From contig DVFL01000015.1 of assembly GCA_018713255.1 (NCBI GenBank), forward strand, positions 62,001 to 126,000: 64,000 nt of DNA, in the 5' to 3' direction. Shown piece after piece: positions 9,711-19,460 of the stretch; the first letter of the stretch is position 1, and every line of letters begins with the position of its first letter. The position numbers were made by a program, and so were the translations under genes. The stretch comes from Candidatus Cottocaccamicrobium excrementipullorum (GTDB taxonomy: Bacteria; Bacillota; Clostridia; Lachnospirales; Lachnospiraceae). The notes beneath the pieces are model-generated. The model was not told where the DNA came from, did not search any database, and worked only from the letters and a program-made list of their open reading frames with translations.

Positions 9711-10574
9711 ATGGAAACAGAATATAGAATGAAGCTGAGAGAGAAAAAACGGATTATCATAAAGGTAGGTTCATCTACCTTAACCCATGAGGAAACTGGA
9801 GATTTAAATTTATCAAAAATCGAAAGGCTTGTACGGGTAATCAGCGACCTGAAGGGAGAGGGAAAAGAAGTAATTTTGGTCTCTTCTGGAGCGATCGCTG
9901 CAGGCCGTCAGGCTCTCGGCCACCGGAAAAGACCGGAAAGTCTGGCGCAGAAACAGGCGTTTGCTGCGGTTGGCCAGGCCAGGCTGATGATGGTGTATCA
10001 GAGAATATTTTCAGAGTACAACCAGACGGCAGCTCAGGTTCTTTTGACAAAACATACCATGATTAACGACAGTTCCCGCTACAACGCTCAAAACACCTTT
10101 GAAGAGCTGCTGAAGCTAGGCGCAGTTCCTGTGGTGAATGAAAACGACACGGTGTCCACCTCTGAGATTCCCTTTGTGGATACCTTCGGTGACAATGATC
10201 GGCTTTCGGCAGTGGTAGCGTCTTTGGTTGGCGCGGATCTGCTCATTCTTTTGTCCGATATTGACGGGCTGTATTCTGATGACCCAAGGATGAATCCGGA
10301 CGCCCGTTTTATTCCTCTGGTAAAGGAAATCGACAGCAAGCTTCTGGCCATGGGAAAATCCACTTCAGGGAGCGATGTGGGAACTGGCGGAATGTCGGCA
10401 AAGCTTGGGGCTGCCAGAATCGCCACGGACAGCGGCGCGGATATGATTATTGCCAACGGTCAGGATGTATCCGTAATTCAGCAGATTATGGACGGCCAGG
10501 AGAAAGGAACTCTCTTTTTGGCTCATCAGAATCTGGATTTTGACTTGATGGATTATCTTAGAAGCGTATATTAA
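9711..10574 (+). CDS. proB: Glutamate 5-kinase, short form without PUA domain
   Basis: 287 aa. First step of proline synthesis: ATP-dependent phosphorylation of glutamate. IIIKVGSSTLT near residue 12, VSSGAIAAG, ENDTVS and the GTGGMSAKLGAA motif place it in the amino acid kinase family. It ends after the kinase domain and lacks the C-terminal PUA domain of about 80 residues found in Escherichia coli ProB, a form common in Clostridia. Start chosen at ATG 9711 with AAGGAGAAAGAC upstream. proA lies 860 bases downstream, with two genes between. Confidence 0.93.
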   Translation: METEYRMKLREKKRIIIKVGSSTLTHEETGDLNLSKIERLVRVISDLKGEGKEVILVSSGAIAAGRQALGHRKRPESLAQKQAFAAVGQARLMMVYQRIFSEYNQTAAQVLLTKHTMINDSSRYNAQNTFEELLKLGAVPVVNENDTVSTSEIPFVDTFGDNDRLSAVVASLVGADLLILLSDIDGLYSDDPRMNPDARFIPLVKEIDSKLLAMGKSTSGSDVGTGGMSAKLGAARIATDSGADMIIANGQDVSVIQQIMDGQEKGTLFLAHQNLDFDLMDYLRSVY

Positions 10575-10632
10575 GAATTGCCTGCGCTGACAGCTGCAGC
10601 GGCAGAGAAAATAACAGAAGGGAGGATATTAC

Positions 10633-10851
10633 ATGAAGCAGGAAAAGATTGACCGGATCAACACCCTTTATCATAAGTCTCAGGCGGTGGGGCTGACGGA
10701 AGAAGAGAAGAAGGAGCAGCAGGAACTTCGCCAGGAGTATCTTGCAGCCATCCGTCAGAGCCTTCGGGGGAATCTGAATCAAATTTCCATTAAAGAGAAG
10801 GATGGAACCATTACCAATCTGGGAGAAAAATATGGAAAAAAGTCCTACTGA
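10633..10851 (+). CDS. DUF896 (YnzC-like) protein
   Basis: 72 aa, mostly helical and charged. The pattern RINTLYHKSQAVGLTEEEKKEQQELRQEYL is the DUF896 signature; Bacillus YnzC folds as a helical hairpin and has no firm function. GGGAGG precedes ATG. Its last 20 bases overlap the next gene's start. Confidence 0.9.
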   Translation: MKQEKIDRINTLYHKSQAVGLTEEEKKEQQELRQEYLAAIRQSLRGNLNQISIKEKDGTITNLGEKYGKKSY

Positions 10852-11437
10852 TAAATCAGCTTTGCGCAATCGGATAAAACAGCTTCGGGCTAAAATTCTG
10901 CCGGAAGAAAAGGCATTATGGGACCGTATGCTTTGCAGCCGTTTCCTGGAACTGGCAGACCGGTCCGGTCTTTTAGACGGACGGCCAATCTATCTTTATA
11001 TGGATATTCGCAATGAAGCTGGAACTTGGGAAATCTTTCGGGCTTTAAAAGAGAGAAATATTCCTGCAGCATTCCCCAGAACAATAGGAAAATCTCTGGT
11101 TTTTTCTCTGGCAGCAGGGAAAGAAGAGATGGAAAAAGGCGCTATGGGAATCTGGGAACCTAAGGCTTTTCTTCCTCCGGTTAAGGAGGAGACCAGCTTG
11201 GTTGTTGTTCCTGGCGTGGCATTTGACACAAAAGGAAGGCGCTTAGGATATGGAGGCGGCTATTATGACCGCTTTTTTGCTTCGGAACCAGACCATGTGA
11301 AGTGGGGGCTGGCTTATGATCTGCAGATGGAAGAGGAATTGCAGACGGAACCTTGGGATCAGCAGATGGATGCAGTGATAACCCCTGGAAGGATATTCTT
11401 CCGGGAGTCAGGAGAAGAAAAAGGAGGATGTATATGA
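10832..11437 (+). CDS. 5-formyltetrahydrofolate cyclo-ligase
   Basis: 201 aa. Converts 5-formyl-THF to 5,10-methenyl-THF with ATP. The ATP-binding region near the N terminus ([11 protein letters not shown]) and the C-terminal [15 protein letters not shown] are family hallmarks. ATG 10832 overlaps the DUF896 gene and has GGGAGAAAA upstream; an earlier in-frame ATG at 10802 lies inside DUF896 without a ribosome site. Its stop overlaps the proA start (ATGA). Confidence 0.92.
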   Translation: MEKSPTDKSALRNRIKQLRAKILPEEKALWDRMLCSRFLELADRSGLLDGRPIYLYMDIRNEAGTWEIFRALKERNIPAAFPRTIGKSLVFSLAAGKEEMEKGAMGIWEPKAFLPPVKEETSLVVVPGVAFDTKGRRLGYGGGYYDRFFASEPDHVKWGLAYDLQMEEELQTEPWDQQMDAVITPGRIFFRESGEEKGGCI

Positions 11438-12678
11438 CACTTCAGGAAATTGGAAAAAGAGCAAAAGATGTTTCCCGCAGGCTGAGCATACTGGGCCAGA
11501 CAGAAAAAAATCAGGGTCTCCTTGAGGTGGCGGAAAGCCTGGTGGCAGGGCAGGAGGAAATTCTTTCTGCCAATGAGCAGGATATGGAAAGAGCCAGAGA
11601 AAACGGAATGAGCCAGGGGATGTTGGATCGTCTGAAATTAACTCCGGCAAGAATTGAATCCATGGCAGAGGGACTTAGACAGGTGGCAGCCTTGGATGAT
11701 CCGGTTGGAGAGGTGATTTCCATGAAAACACGGCCTAATGGTCTGCTGATTGGTCAAAAGAGGGTTCCTTTAGGGGTGATTGGAATCATTTATGAGGCTA
11801 GGCCAAACGTGACGGCTGACGCCTTCGGTCTTTGCTTTAAAAGCGGCAATGCGGTAATTTTAAAGGGCGGAAGTGACGCAATCTCTTCGAATGTGGCCAT
11901 TGTAAAGCGAATTCAAGAAGGTCTGGAAAGAGCAGGTCTTCCCGAGGATGCGGTGCAGCTGATTGAGGATACCAGCCGGAGCACGACACGAGAGTTTATG
12001 AAGCTGAATGAATATGTGGATGTGCTGATCCCTAGAGGAGGGGCCGGATTAATTAAAACGGTAGTGGAAAACAGTACGATTCCCGTTATTGAAACAGGAA
12101 CCGGAAACTGCCACATTTACATCGATGAAGGGGCGGATCTTTCCATGGCCTTAAATATCATTGAAAATGCCAAGACCCAGAGGATCAGCGTGTGCAATGC
12201 CTGTGAATCGCTGGTGGTTCATCAGTCGGTGGCCAAGGAATTTCTTCCTCAGCTGCAGCAGAGGCTTAACCCTTATCAGGTGGAAATCCGCGGAGATGAA
12301 CGGGCGGTAGAAATTGTGCCGGAGTTTGTTCCCGCTGCGCCGGAGGATTGGGGCAAGGAATACCTGGACTATATTTTGTCTTGCCGGATTGTGGATTCTT
12401 TCGAGGAAGCGGTAGAGCACATTAATCGCTACAGCACCGGGCATTCGGAAGCTATTATTACCCGTGATTATGAGCGGGCCCAGCGCTTTTTAAATGAAAT
12501 TGACTCGGCGGCTGTTTACGTCAATGCCTCCACGCGTTTTACCGACGGATTTGAGTTTGGATTCGGCGCAGAAATCGGCATCAGTACGCAGAAACTCCAT
12601 GCCAGAGGTCCCATGGGATTAAAAGAATTAACCACAACAAAATACATTATTTATGGAAATGGCCAGGTGAGACCCTAA
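11434..12678 (+). CDS. proA: Glutamate-5-semialdehyde dehydrogenase (gamma-glutamyl phosphate reductase)
   Basis: 414 aa. Reduces gamma-glutamyl phosphate with NADPH in proline synthesis. The catalytic Cys is in [13 protein letters not shown] near residue 255, and [17 protein letters not shown] is a ProA signature. AAGGAGG lies six bases before ATG 11434; ATG 11428 is too close to it. Proline pathway partner of proB, with DUF896 and the folate enzyme between them in one compact operon. Confidence 0.96.
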   Translation: MTLQEIGKRAKDVSRRLSILGQTEKNQGLLEVAESLVAGQEEILSANEQDMERARENGMSQGMLDRLKLTPARIESMAEGLRQVAALDDPVGEVISMKTRPNGLLIGQKRVPLGVIGIIYEARPNVTADAFGLCFKSGNAVILKGGSDAISSNVAIVKRIQEGLERAGLPEDAVQLIEDTSRSTTREFMKLNEYVDVLIPRGGAGLIKTVVENSTIPVIETGTGNCHIYIDEGADLSMALNIIENAKTQRISVCNACESLVVHQSVAKEFLPQLQQRLNPYQVEIRGDERAVEIVPEFVPAAPEDWGKEYLDYILSCRIVDSFEEAVEHINRYSTGHSEAIITRDYERAQRFLNEIDSAAVYVNASTRFTDGFEFGFGAEIGISTQKLHARGPMGLKELTTTKYIIYGNGQVRP

Positions 12679-12731
12679 AGATTCTGGTCAAATCTGCCAA
12701 TAAGGAGATACATACTTTGTCGAAGTTTTGC

Positions 12732-12760
12732 TTTACTACCTCTTTTCTCCATGTTACAAT
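12732..12760 (+). promoter_or_regulatory. Candidate sigma-A promoter for the phosphate transporter
   Basis: TTTACT, 17-base spacer, TACAAT, about 58 bases upstream of the PiT gene in a 140-base gap. Matches four and five of six consensus positions. No Pho-box-like repeats were recognised. Confidence 0.5.
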
Positions 12761-12818
12761 GATAAGGCCTGATTGTAAACGTAATGTAAAAAATGAAAAG
12801 GGAAGGTAAAATTACAGT

Positions 12819-13871
12819 ATGGATCTATCGTTTTCGTTTTTTTGTCAGCAGCTGTTATCGAATCCTGTGCTGTTCATTACAGTGTTCCTCACGCTGTGCG
12901 TGATCTTTGTCAATGGATGGACGGATGCTCCTAATGCCATTGCCACCTGTGTTTCCACCCGTTCCATGGATGTAGATGCAGCGATTGTTATGGCGGCAGT
13001 ATGCAATTTTATCGGTGTTCTGGTTATGACGCTGATTAATTCTACTGTGGCGATGACCATTACCAACATGGTAAACTTCGGCGGGAAGAGCGGCGATGCG
13101 TTGATTGCCCTTTGCGCGGCGCTTTTTGCCATTGTGGTTTGGGCAGTGCTGGCCTGGTATTTTGGAATTCCTACCAGTGAAAGCCATGCGCTGATTGCCG
13201 GACTTTCTGGCGCAGCCATTGCTCTTCAAGGCGGAATTGGAGGAATCAACGGAGCAGAATGGGTAAAGGTAATTTATGGATTAGGCCTGTCAACCCTTCT
13301 TGGATTTTTCAGCGGTTTTATTTTCTGCAAGCTGGTGAGTTTAATCTGCTATGGTTTAGACCGAAGAAAGAGTGAAGGATTTTTTAAATACGCCCAGATT
13401 GCCGGAGCAGCCGCTATGGCTTTTATGCACGGCGCTCAGGACGGCCAGAAGTTTATGGGCGTGCTTCTTCTTGGGGTATGTCTGGTTCACGGCAGCGATA
13501 ATGCTGCAGGAATCGAGCTTCCTATTTGGATGATGCTTATGTGCTCCGTAGTGATGGGAGTAGGAACTTCTATCGGCGGAAAAAAGATTATTAAGTCTGT
13601 GGGAATGGACATGGTAAAGCTGGAGAAGTATCAGGGATTCTCTGCAGATATCGCAGGCGCTTTTTGTCTGCTTCTTTCTTCCGTGTTCGGTATTCCGGTA
13701 AGCACCACCCACACCAAAACTACAGCGATTATGGGTGTGGGAGCAGTAAAACGGCTTTCTGCCATTAATTTTAAGGTTGTTCAGGACATGGTCCTGACCT
13801 GGGTTCTCACCTTCCCAGGATGCGGCCTGATTGGATTTTTAATGGCCAAAATCTTTTTGGCTGTGTTCTAA
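12819..13871 (+). CDS. PiT-family inorganic phosphate transporter
   Basis: 350 aa with about 10 membrane segments. The duplicated PiT signatures are visible: GWTDAPNAIATCVSTRSM near residue 33 and FGIPVSTTHTKTTAIMGVGA near residue 290. Low-affinity, cation-coupled phosphate uptake. The DUF47 gene that follows is the usual PiT partner. The following gap of about 107 bases to DUF47 shows no terminator. Confidence 0.92.
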   Translation: MDLSFSFFCQQLLSNPVLFITVFLTLCVIFVNGWTDAPNAIATCVSTRSMDVDAAIVMAAVCNFIGVLVMTLINSTVAMTITNMVNFGGKSGDALIALCAALFAIVVWAVLAWYFGIPTSESHALIAGLSGAAIALQGGIGGINGAEWVKVIYGLGLSTLLGFFSGFIFCKLVSLICYGLDRRKSEGFFKYAQIAGAAAMAFMHGAQDGQKFMGVLLLGVCLVHGSDNAAGIELPIWMMLMCSVVMGVGTSIGGKKIIKSVGMDMVKLEKYQGFSADIAGAFCLLLSSVFGIPVSTTHTKTTAIMGVGAVKRLSAINFKVVQDMVLTWVLTFPGCGLIGFLMAKIFLAVF

Positions 13872-13978
13872 GTCACCCGATACCTCAGTCAGGCGCCGCG
13901 GGAAGCTACGGCGGTCAGGAAGTTTGCCGGCTGCCCCGGAGAGGAAAAGCAGTAACTTTCATGCGAAGGAGAAGAGTC

Positions 13979-14602
13979 ATGTCTAAGAAAAAAGACAGTT
14001 ATTATTTTGATAATTTTGTGGAATGTGTTCAGTACAGCTGTACTGCGGCTAAAATGCTGCAGGAAAATCTGATTCACTTTAAGCGGGAAAATATTAAGGC
14101 AAAGCTGGATGAGATTCATGTGGTAGAGCATGATGCGGACCAGAAAAAGCATGAGATGATGGGGGTTTTAGTCAAAGCTTTTATTACGCCCATTGAGCGG
14201 GAGGATATTATTCTGCTGAGCCAGAGCATTGATGAAGTGACGGATAAGATCGAAGATGTTATGATTCGTCTTTACATTAACAATGTAAGAGAGATCCGTC
14301 CCGAGGCAGTAGAGTTCGCCGGAGTGATTATTGAATGCTGCGAGGCCATGAACCAGCTGATGAAAGAGTTTGGAAATTTCAAGAAGTCAAAAACTCTTCC
14401 TGAGATGCTGATTAAAATCAACGAGCTGGAAGAACAGGGCGACCGGCTGTTTATTAAATCCATGCGCCGTCTACATAAAGAAACGGACAATGTGATTGAC
14501 GTTATTGCCTGGAGAGAGATCTTTAATTATCTCGAGAAATGCTGCGATGCTTGTGAGCATGTGGCAGACGCTGTAGAGAGCGTTGTGATGAAAAATACCT
14601 GA
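13979..14602 (+). CDS. DUF47 PhoU-like PiT accessory protein
   Basis: 207 aa, all-helical, TIGR00153/DUF47 family distantly related to PhoU. Sequence blocks such as EHDADQKKHEMM and EEQGDRLFIKSMRRLH carry acidic residues that bind metal in PhoU folds. Thought to modulate the adjacent PiT transporter. Start taken at ATG 13979, which has AAGGAG upstream; the reading frame remains open further 5' into the PiT gene but without a ribosome site. Confidence 0.9.
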   Translation: MSKKKDSYYFDNFVECVQYSCTAAKMLQENLIHFKRENIKAKLDEIHVVEHDADQKKHEMMGVLVKAFITPIEREDIILLSQSIDEVTDKIEDVMIRLYINNVREIRPEAVEFAGVIIECCEAMNQLMKEFGNFKKSKTLPEMLIKINELEEQGDRLFIKSMRRLHKETDNVIDVIAWREIFNYLEKCCDACEHVADAVESVVMKNT

Positions 14603-14653
14603 TAATGCTGTTAGGCTGATAAGGCGGACAGAAGGAAGAGAGGCAGAATCCTC

Positions 14654-14683
14654 TTGACATATTCTGTCAAATTATGTTACGAT
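14654..14683 (+). promoter_or_regulatory. Promoter of the glpK operon
   Basis: TTGACA, 18-base spacer, TACGAT. The -35 is perfect and the -10 matches four of six. It sits in front of an untranslated leader of roughly 130 bases that contains a terminator, so transcription starts well before glpK. Confidence 0.7.
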
Positions 14684-14707
14684 TAATTTCGTGAATATAG
14701 CGACCTT

Positions 14708-14765
14708 AGAGAGTGAAGAGCAGGGGAGTAAGACGCGGGTTTCCGCGTGTTCCCCTGCTTTTTTT
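14708..14765 (+). terminator. Leader terminator / candidate GlpP attenuator upstream of glpK
   Basis: AGAGAG (14708-14713), then a two-part stem: GCAGGGGA (14720-14727) with TCCCCTGC (14751-14758), and inner ACGCGG with CCGCGT, followed by seven T. It lies between the promoter and glpK. In Bacillus, GlpP with glycerol-3-phosphate prevents termination at such leaders; a glpP gene is present in this window at 25353. GlpP control is inferred. Confidence 0.75.
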
Positions 14766-14822
14766 GTGTCGCTTGAGAAAAAATTAACAAGGAGCCTAAA
14801 GGGGGACAGGAGGAGAAGAAAG

Positions 14823-16319
14823 ATGGGGAAATACGTAATTGCCATGGATCAGGGCACCACCAGTTCCCGCTGCATTTTGTTTGATCAGCAGGGAAACATC
14901 TGCAGCGTGGCACAGAAGGAATTTACGCAGATTTATCCTCAGCCTGGCTGGGTGGAACACAATCCCATGGAAATCTGGTCATCACAGCTTTCGGTAACGA
15001 TGGAAGCCATGGGCAAGATCGGGGCCCATTACAGCGATATTGCGGCCATCGGAATCACCAATCAGCGGGAAACCACGATTATCTGGGATAAGGACACAGG
15101 AGAACCGATTTATAACGCCATTGTCTGGCAGTGCCGCCGGACGGCGGACCGGATTGAACAGCTGAAGGCAGACGGGATGGAAGAGAGGATCCTTGAGAAG
15201 ACGGGGCTGATCCCAGATGCATATTTTTCCGGCAGCAAGATCGAATGGATCCTGGATCATGTAAAAGGGGCCAGGGAGCGTGCCCAGCGGGGGGAATTGC
15301 TGTTTGGGACAGTGGATACCTGGCTGATTTGGAACTTAACCAAAGGCTGCATCCATGTAACGGATTATACCAATGCAGCCCGGACCATGCTTTTTGATAT
15401 TCATAAGCTGGCCTGGGATGATGAGATCCTTGATTATTTTCACATTCCCAGATGCATGCTGCCGGATGTAAAGCCTTCCAGCTGTGTGTACGGCTATACA
15501 TCTTCTGATGTGATGGGCGGGAAAATTCCCATTGCCGGGGCGGCAGGCGACCAGCAGGCGGCGCTGTTCGGACAGTGCTGCTTTGAGCCGGGGGAGGTTA
15601 AAAACACTTATGGCACCGGCTGTTTCCTTCTGATGAACACCGGAGAAAAAGCTGTCAGATCTTCTCATGGCCTGCTGACTACCATTGCAGCAGGCAGCCA
15701 GAACCAGATCCAGTATGCTCTTGAGGGCAGTGTGTTTGTGGCAGGAGCAGCGGTCCAGTGGCTTCGGGACGAAATGCGGATGGTAAGAACAGCGGCGCAG
15801 ACAGAGGAGTACTGTACTGCAGTAGAAGATACGGGAGGCGTTTATGTGGTGCCGGCTTTCGCTGGTTTAGGAGCTCCTTACTGGAATCAGTATGCCAGAG
15901 GCACTATTGTTGGCGTTACCCGCGGCACCAGCAAGGAACAGTTTATCCGGGCAACGGTTGAGTCCATGGCCTATCAGGTCTGGGATTTAATTGAGTCCAT
16001 GGAGCAGGATTCGGGAATTTCCCTGAAGGAGCTTAAGGTGGACGGCGGCGCCTGTGCCAACAACTTTTTAATGCAGTTTCAGGCAGACATTCTCGGTGCC
16101 AGAATCGTGCGGCCGGAATGTATTGAAACTACGGCGCTTGGCGCTGCTTATCTGGCCGGGCTGGCTGTGGGATACTGGAAGGATAAAGATGAAATTCGGA
16201 ATAACTGGAAGGTGTCCAGAGCCTTTGACGGCATTATGGAGGAAAGCCGCAAAAGCAAGCTGGTAAAGGGCTGGAAGCGGGCGGTAAAATGTGCTCTGTA
16301 CTGGTCTGAGGAAGAATAA
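14823..16319 (+). CDS. glpK: Glycerol kinase
   Basis: 498 aa, the normal GlpK length. Phosphorylates glycerol to sn-glycerol-3-phosphate. FGGY kinase features: [10 protein letters not shown] at the N terminus, [20 protein letters not shown] (ATP site) and [16 protein letters not shown]. Start at ATG 14823 with AGGAGG upstream; the frame runs open through the leader but the leader terminator argues against an earlier start. No glpF facilitator is adjacent. Two flavoproteins for glycerol-3-phosphate oxidation follow. Confidence 0.96.
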   Translation: MGKYVIAMDQGTTSSRCILFDQQGNICSVAQKEFTQIYPQPGWVEHNPMEIWSSQLSVTMEAMGKIGAHYSDIAAIGITNQRETTIIWDKDTGEPIYNAIVWQCRRTADRIEQLKADGMEERILEKTGLIPDAYFSGSKIEWILDHVKGARERAQRGELLFGTVDTWLIWNLTKGCIHVTDYTNAARTMLFDIHKLAWDDEILDYFHIPRCMLPDVKPSSCVYGYTSSDVMGGKIPIAGAAGDQQAALFGQCCFEPGEVKNTYGTGCFLLMNTGEKAVRSSHGLLTTIAAGSQNQIQYALEGSVFVAGAAVQWLRDEMRMVRTAAQTEEYCTAVEDTGGVYVVPAFAGLGAPYWNQYARGTIVGVTRGTSKEQFIRATVESMAYQVWDLIESMEQDSGISLKELKVDGGACANNFLMQFQADILGARIVRPECIETTALGAAYLAGLAVGYWKDKDEIRNNWKVSRAFDGIMEESRKSKLVKGWKRAVKCALYWSEEE

Positions 16320-16371
16320 GTTTTCTGCTGGACCAAAAAAGCATCAGGTTGATGATCATGGAGGAAAGAAA

Positions 16372-17808
16372 ATGAAGGAAATGAAATACGATGTTGTGGT
16401 AATTGGCGGCGGCGTGACCGGCTGCGCCATTGCCAGAGAGCTTTCTCGTTATCAGATGAAGGTCTGCGTGGCGGAACGGGGAGAAGATGTGTGCTCCGGC
16501 ACCTCCAAAGCCAACAGCGCCATTGTTCACGCAGGATATGATGCGGTGCCAGGCTCCTTGAAAGCCAGGTTCAATGTGGAGGGAAACCGAATGATGGAGC
16601 CGCTCTCCCGGGAATTGGAGTTTGACTTTAAACGCAATGGATCACTGGTGCTGTGTTTTGACCAGGAGGATATGCCGGCTCTTGAAAAGCTTTACCAGAA
16701 AGGGCTGAAGAATGGCGTTCCTGATTTAGCGATCATTACCGGCGACGAGGTAAGAGCGATGGAACCGAATGTAAGCGATGAAGTGGTAGCAGCGTTGTAT
16801 GCACCCACAGGAGGAATTGTCTGCCCCTTCGGCCTTACCATTGCCCTGGCAGAAAATGCCTGTGACAATGGCGTGGAGTTCTTGTTCAACACAGAAATTC
16901 GTTCTGTGGAAAAGAAGGAGAACGGGTATGTGCTGAAGGCGGATCAGCTAGAGATCGAGACATCGGCAGTGGTGAACGCTGCAGGTGTTTATGCTGATGA
17001 TTTCCACAACATGGTGAGCCAGAATAAAATTCATATTACCCCGAGAAAGGGAGATTACTGTCTCCTGGATAAGGAGGCGGGAAATCATGTATCTCATACG
17101 ATTTTCCAGCTTCCAGGCAAATTGGGCAAAGGAATTCTGGTTACGCCTACCGTTCATGGAAATCTTCTCACCGGCCCTACTGCCAGAGACATTGAAGACA
17201 AGGAAGCCACAGCCACCACGGCGGAAGAACTTGCTGAAATTACAAAAAAGGCCGGGGTCAGTGTGAAAAACATTCCCTTCCGACTGGTGATTACTTCTTT
17301 CAGCGGTCTGAGGGCTCATGAGGACGGAGATGATTTTATTGTAGGTGAGGCAGAGGATTCTCCGGGATTTTTTGACGCGGCAGGGATCGAGTCCCCTGGC
17401 CTAACCAGTGCGCCTGCCATCGGCGTGTATTTGGCAGGTCTGGTGGCGGAAAAGCTTCACGCTGCTGAAAAGGAACACTGGAATGGCAGACGGAAAGGAT
17501 TTGTCCGTCCGGAAAATATGACGAAGGAAGAGAGAGCCGCCCTGATTAAAGAGCATCCTGAGTACGGCACCATTATCTGCCGGTGTGAGGGCGTCAGCGA
17601 GGGAGAGATTATCGATGCCATTCATCGGACGCCGGGAGCGGTTTCCCTGGATGGAATTAAGCGCCGGGTACGTCAGGGAATGGGACGGTGCCAGGCTGGA
17701 TTCTGCACCCCAAGGACCATGGAGATTCTGGCCAGAGAGCGCGGTATGAAGATGGAAGAGATTTGCAAAAATGCACCCGGTTCCAACATGTTGGCCGGCA
17801 GGAAATAG
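16372..17808 (+). CDS. GlpA-like FAD oxidoreductase with C-terminal BFD-type [2Fe-2S] domain
   Basis: 478 aa. FAD-binding VVVIGGGVTGCAIARELSRY at residues 8-27 and a DAO-type body; then a Cys-rich C-terminal domain (CRCEGV near 402, CQAGFC near 439) like the BFD-type iron-sulfur domain of anaerobic glycerol-3-phosphate dehydrogenase GlpA. Probably oxidises glycerol-3-phosphate to dihydroxyacetone phosphate. GGAGG precedes ATG 16372. It is followed closely by a second flavoprotein and a DUF1667 protein, the standard Clostridium trio. Confidence 0.85.
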   Translation: MKEMKYDVVVIGGGVTGCAIARELSRYQMKVCVAERGEDVCSGTSKANSAIVHAGYDAVPGSLKARFNVEGNRMMEPLSRELEFDFKRNGSLVLCFDQEDMPALEKLYQKGLKNGVPDLAIITGDEVRAMEPNVSDEVVAALYAPTGGIVCPFGLTIALAENACDNGVEFLFNTEIRSVEKKENGYVLKADQLEIETSAVVNAAGVYADDFHNMVSQNKIHITPRKGDYCLLDKEAGNHVSHTIFQLPGKLGKGILVTPTVHGNLLTGPTARDIEDKEATATTAEELAEITKKAGVSVKNIPFRLVITSFSGLRAHEDGDDFIVGEAEDSPGFFDAAGIESPGLTSAPAIGVYLAGLVAEKLHAAEKEHWNGRRKGFVRPENMTKEERAALIKEHPEYGTIICRCEGVSEGEIIDAIHRTPGAVSLDGIKRRVRQGMGRCQAGFCTPRTMEILARERGMKMEEICKNAPGSNMLAGRK

Positions 17809-17819
17809 GAGGGCGGAAG

Positions 17820-19082
17820 ATGACAAACCATGATATTATCATTATCGGAGGAGGCCCTGCAGGTCTGGCAGCGGCTCTGGCAGCCAGAAAGGCCGGCGTT
17901 GAGGATGTGCTGATTTTGGAGCGGGACAGCTGCCTGGGAGGAATTTTGAATCAGTGCATTCATAATGGATTTGGTCTGCATACCTTTAAAGAAGAGCTTA
18001 CCGGTCCGGAATATGCTTATCGTTATATTGAACAAGTGGAAGCAGAGAAAATTCCCTGCAAATTAAATACTATGGTAATTGACATTAACCAGGAGAAGGA
18101 GATTACCGCCATTAACCGGGAAGATGGTCTGATTACCATGAAAGCGAAGGCAGTGATTCTGGCGATGGGATGCCGGGAAAGGCCGAGAGGGGCCTTAAAT
18201 ATTCCAGGATACCGTCCGGCCGGCATTTATTCTGCCGGCACCGCCCAGCGCTTGATGAATATTGAAGGATACAGCGTAGGAAAAGAAGTGGTGATTCTTG
18301 GGTCCGGGGATATTGGACTGATTATGGCCAGAAGAATGACCTTGGAGGGCGCGAAGGTGAAAGTGGTGGCGGAACTGATGCCCTACTCCGGCGGTCTGAA
18401 GCGGAATATTGTCCAGTGCCTTGATGATTACGGCATTCCTCTGAAGCTGAGCCACACGGTGGTGGATATTCAGGGGAAGGAGCGGGTGACGGGCATTACC
18501 TTGGCGCAGGTGGGACCTGACAGAAAGCCTATTCCGGGAACAGAGGAACAGTATTCCTGCGACACCCTTCTTCTGTCAGTTGGCCTGATTCCGGAAAATG
18601 AGCTGACGAAAGGAATCGGTGCGGCGATGAGTCCGGTTACTTCCGGACCGGAGGTAAACGATCATTTAGAGACCAGTGTTGAAGGCGTATTCGCCTGTGG
18701 AAACGTGCTGCATGTTCATGACCTGGTGGACTATGTGTCGGAAGAAGCGTCTTTAGCCGGGACAAATGCTGCGGCTTACGTCCTTGCAGGAGAGAAGACG
18801 GATGGACACAGAGTGGAACTGAAGGGAGAAAATGGCGTGCGCTATACGGTTCCCCAGACGATTGATATAAATAATATGCTGGATCAAGTAACCGTCCGGT
18901 TCCGGGTAGCTGATGTGTATAAAGACCGGTGTATTGCAGTATATTATGACGGCGTCCAAGTATCTCGCCGCAAAAAGAAGGTTTTGGCTCCTGGAGAAAT
19001 GGAACAGGTTGTGTTGAAGAAGGACAGCTTTGCCCAGTATCCGGATTTGAAGCGTATTGTAATCTGTACAGAGGAGGATTAA
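17820..19082 (+). CDS. NAD(P)/FAD-dependent oxidoreductase of the glycerol-3-phosphate operon
   Basis: 420 aa. Two dinucleotide-binding sites, IIIIGGGPAGLAAALAARKAG near residue 6 and VVILGSGDIGLIMARRM near residue 157, fit a pyridine nucleotide-disulfide type fold. CLGGILNQCIHNGFG has a Cys pair spaced differently from the classic CxxxxC, so it is not a standard disulfide reductase. Likely passes electrons from the GlpA-like subunit to a carrier (GlpB-like role, inferred from context). Start ATG 17820 with GGAGGGCGG upstream. Confidence 0.8.
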   Translation: MTNHDIIIIGGGPAGLAAALAARKAGVEDVLILERDSCLGGILNQCIHNGFGLHTFKEELTGPEYAYRYIEQVEAEKIPCKLNTMVIDINQEKEITAINREDGLITMKAKAVILAMGCRERPRGALNIPGYRPAGIYSAGTAQRLMNIEGYSVGKEVVILGSGDIGLIMARRMTLEGAKVKVVAELMPYSGGLKRNIVQCLDDYGIPLKLSHTVVDIQGKERVTGITLAQVGPDRKPIPGTEEQYSCDTLLLSVGLIPENELTKGIGAAMSPVTSGPEVNDHLETSVEGVFACGNVLHVHDLVDYVSEEASLAGTNAAAYVLAGEKTDGHRVELKGENGVRYTVPQTIDINNMLDQVTVRFRVADVYKDRCIAVYYDGVQVSRRKKKVLAPGEMEQVVLKKDSFAQYPDLKRIVICTEED

Positions 19083-19083
19083 C

Positions 19084-19446
19084 ATGGAGGTAAGAGAACT
19101 GACCTGTATCGGCTGTCCTTTGGGCTGCAGCCTGACGGTGAAGATGGATGGGGAGACGATTGAAGTAAAGGGAAATACCTGCAGACGGGGAGAGGATTAT
19201 GCCAAGAAGGAAGTAACCAATCCTACCCGAATCGTCACTTCCAGCGTTCATGTGACCGGAGGAAACTTGGAGATGGTTTCTGTGAAGACCCAAAGGGATA
19301 TTCCTAAGGACAAAATCTTTGCAGTGATGGAAGAAATACGGAAGGTAACGGCCCAGGCCCCTGTTGCAATTGGAGATGTGCTGATCGATAATTGTGCCGG
19401 CACCGGCGTTTCCGTTGTTGCCACAAAGAATGTGGAACGGTGTTAA
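19084..19446 (+). CDS. DUF1667 protein
   Basis: 120 aa. An N-terminal CIGCPLGC motif (Cys 8, 11, 15) plus a further Cys near 37 suggests an iron-sulfur or other metal site. DUF1667 proteins are almost always encoded after GlpA-like and GlpB-like flavoproteins and may be an electron-transfer subunit of the anaerobic glycerol-3-phosphate dehydrogenase. Its ATG follows the upstream stop by one base; GAGGAGG lies in the end of that gene. A 7-bp inverted repeat (19449-19470) without a T run follows, before a convergent gene. Confidence 0.85.
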   Translation: MEVRELTCIGCPLGCSLTVKMDGETIEVKGNTCRRGEDYAKKEVTNPTRIVTSSVHVTGGNLEMVSVKTQRDIPKDKIFAVMEEIRKVTAQAPVAIGDVLIDNCAGTGVSVVATKNVERC

Positions 19447-19460
19447 GCCGGCGCCGGGCT

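Noticed and set aside
16291-16371. Earlier start of the GlpA-like protein inside glpK
   Set aside because: No ribosome site, and GGAGGAAAG directly before ATG 16372 gives the standard N terminus before the FAD motif.
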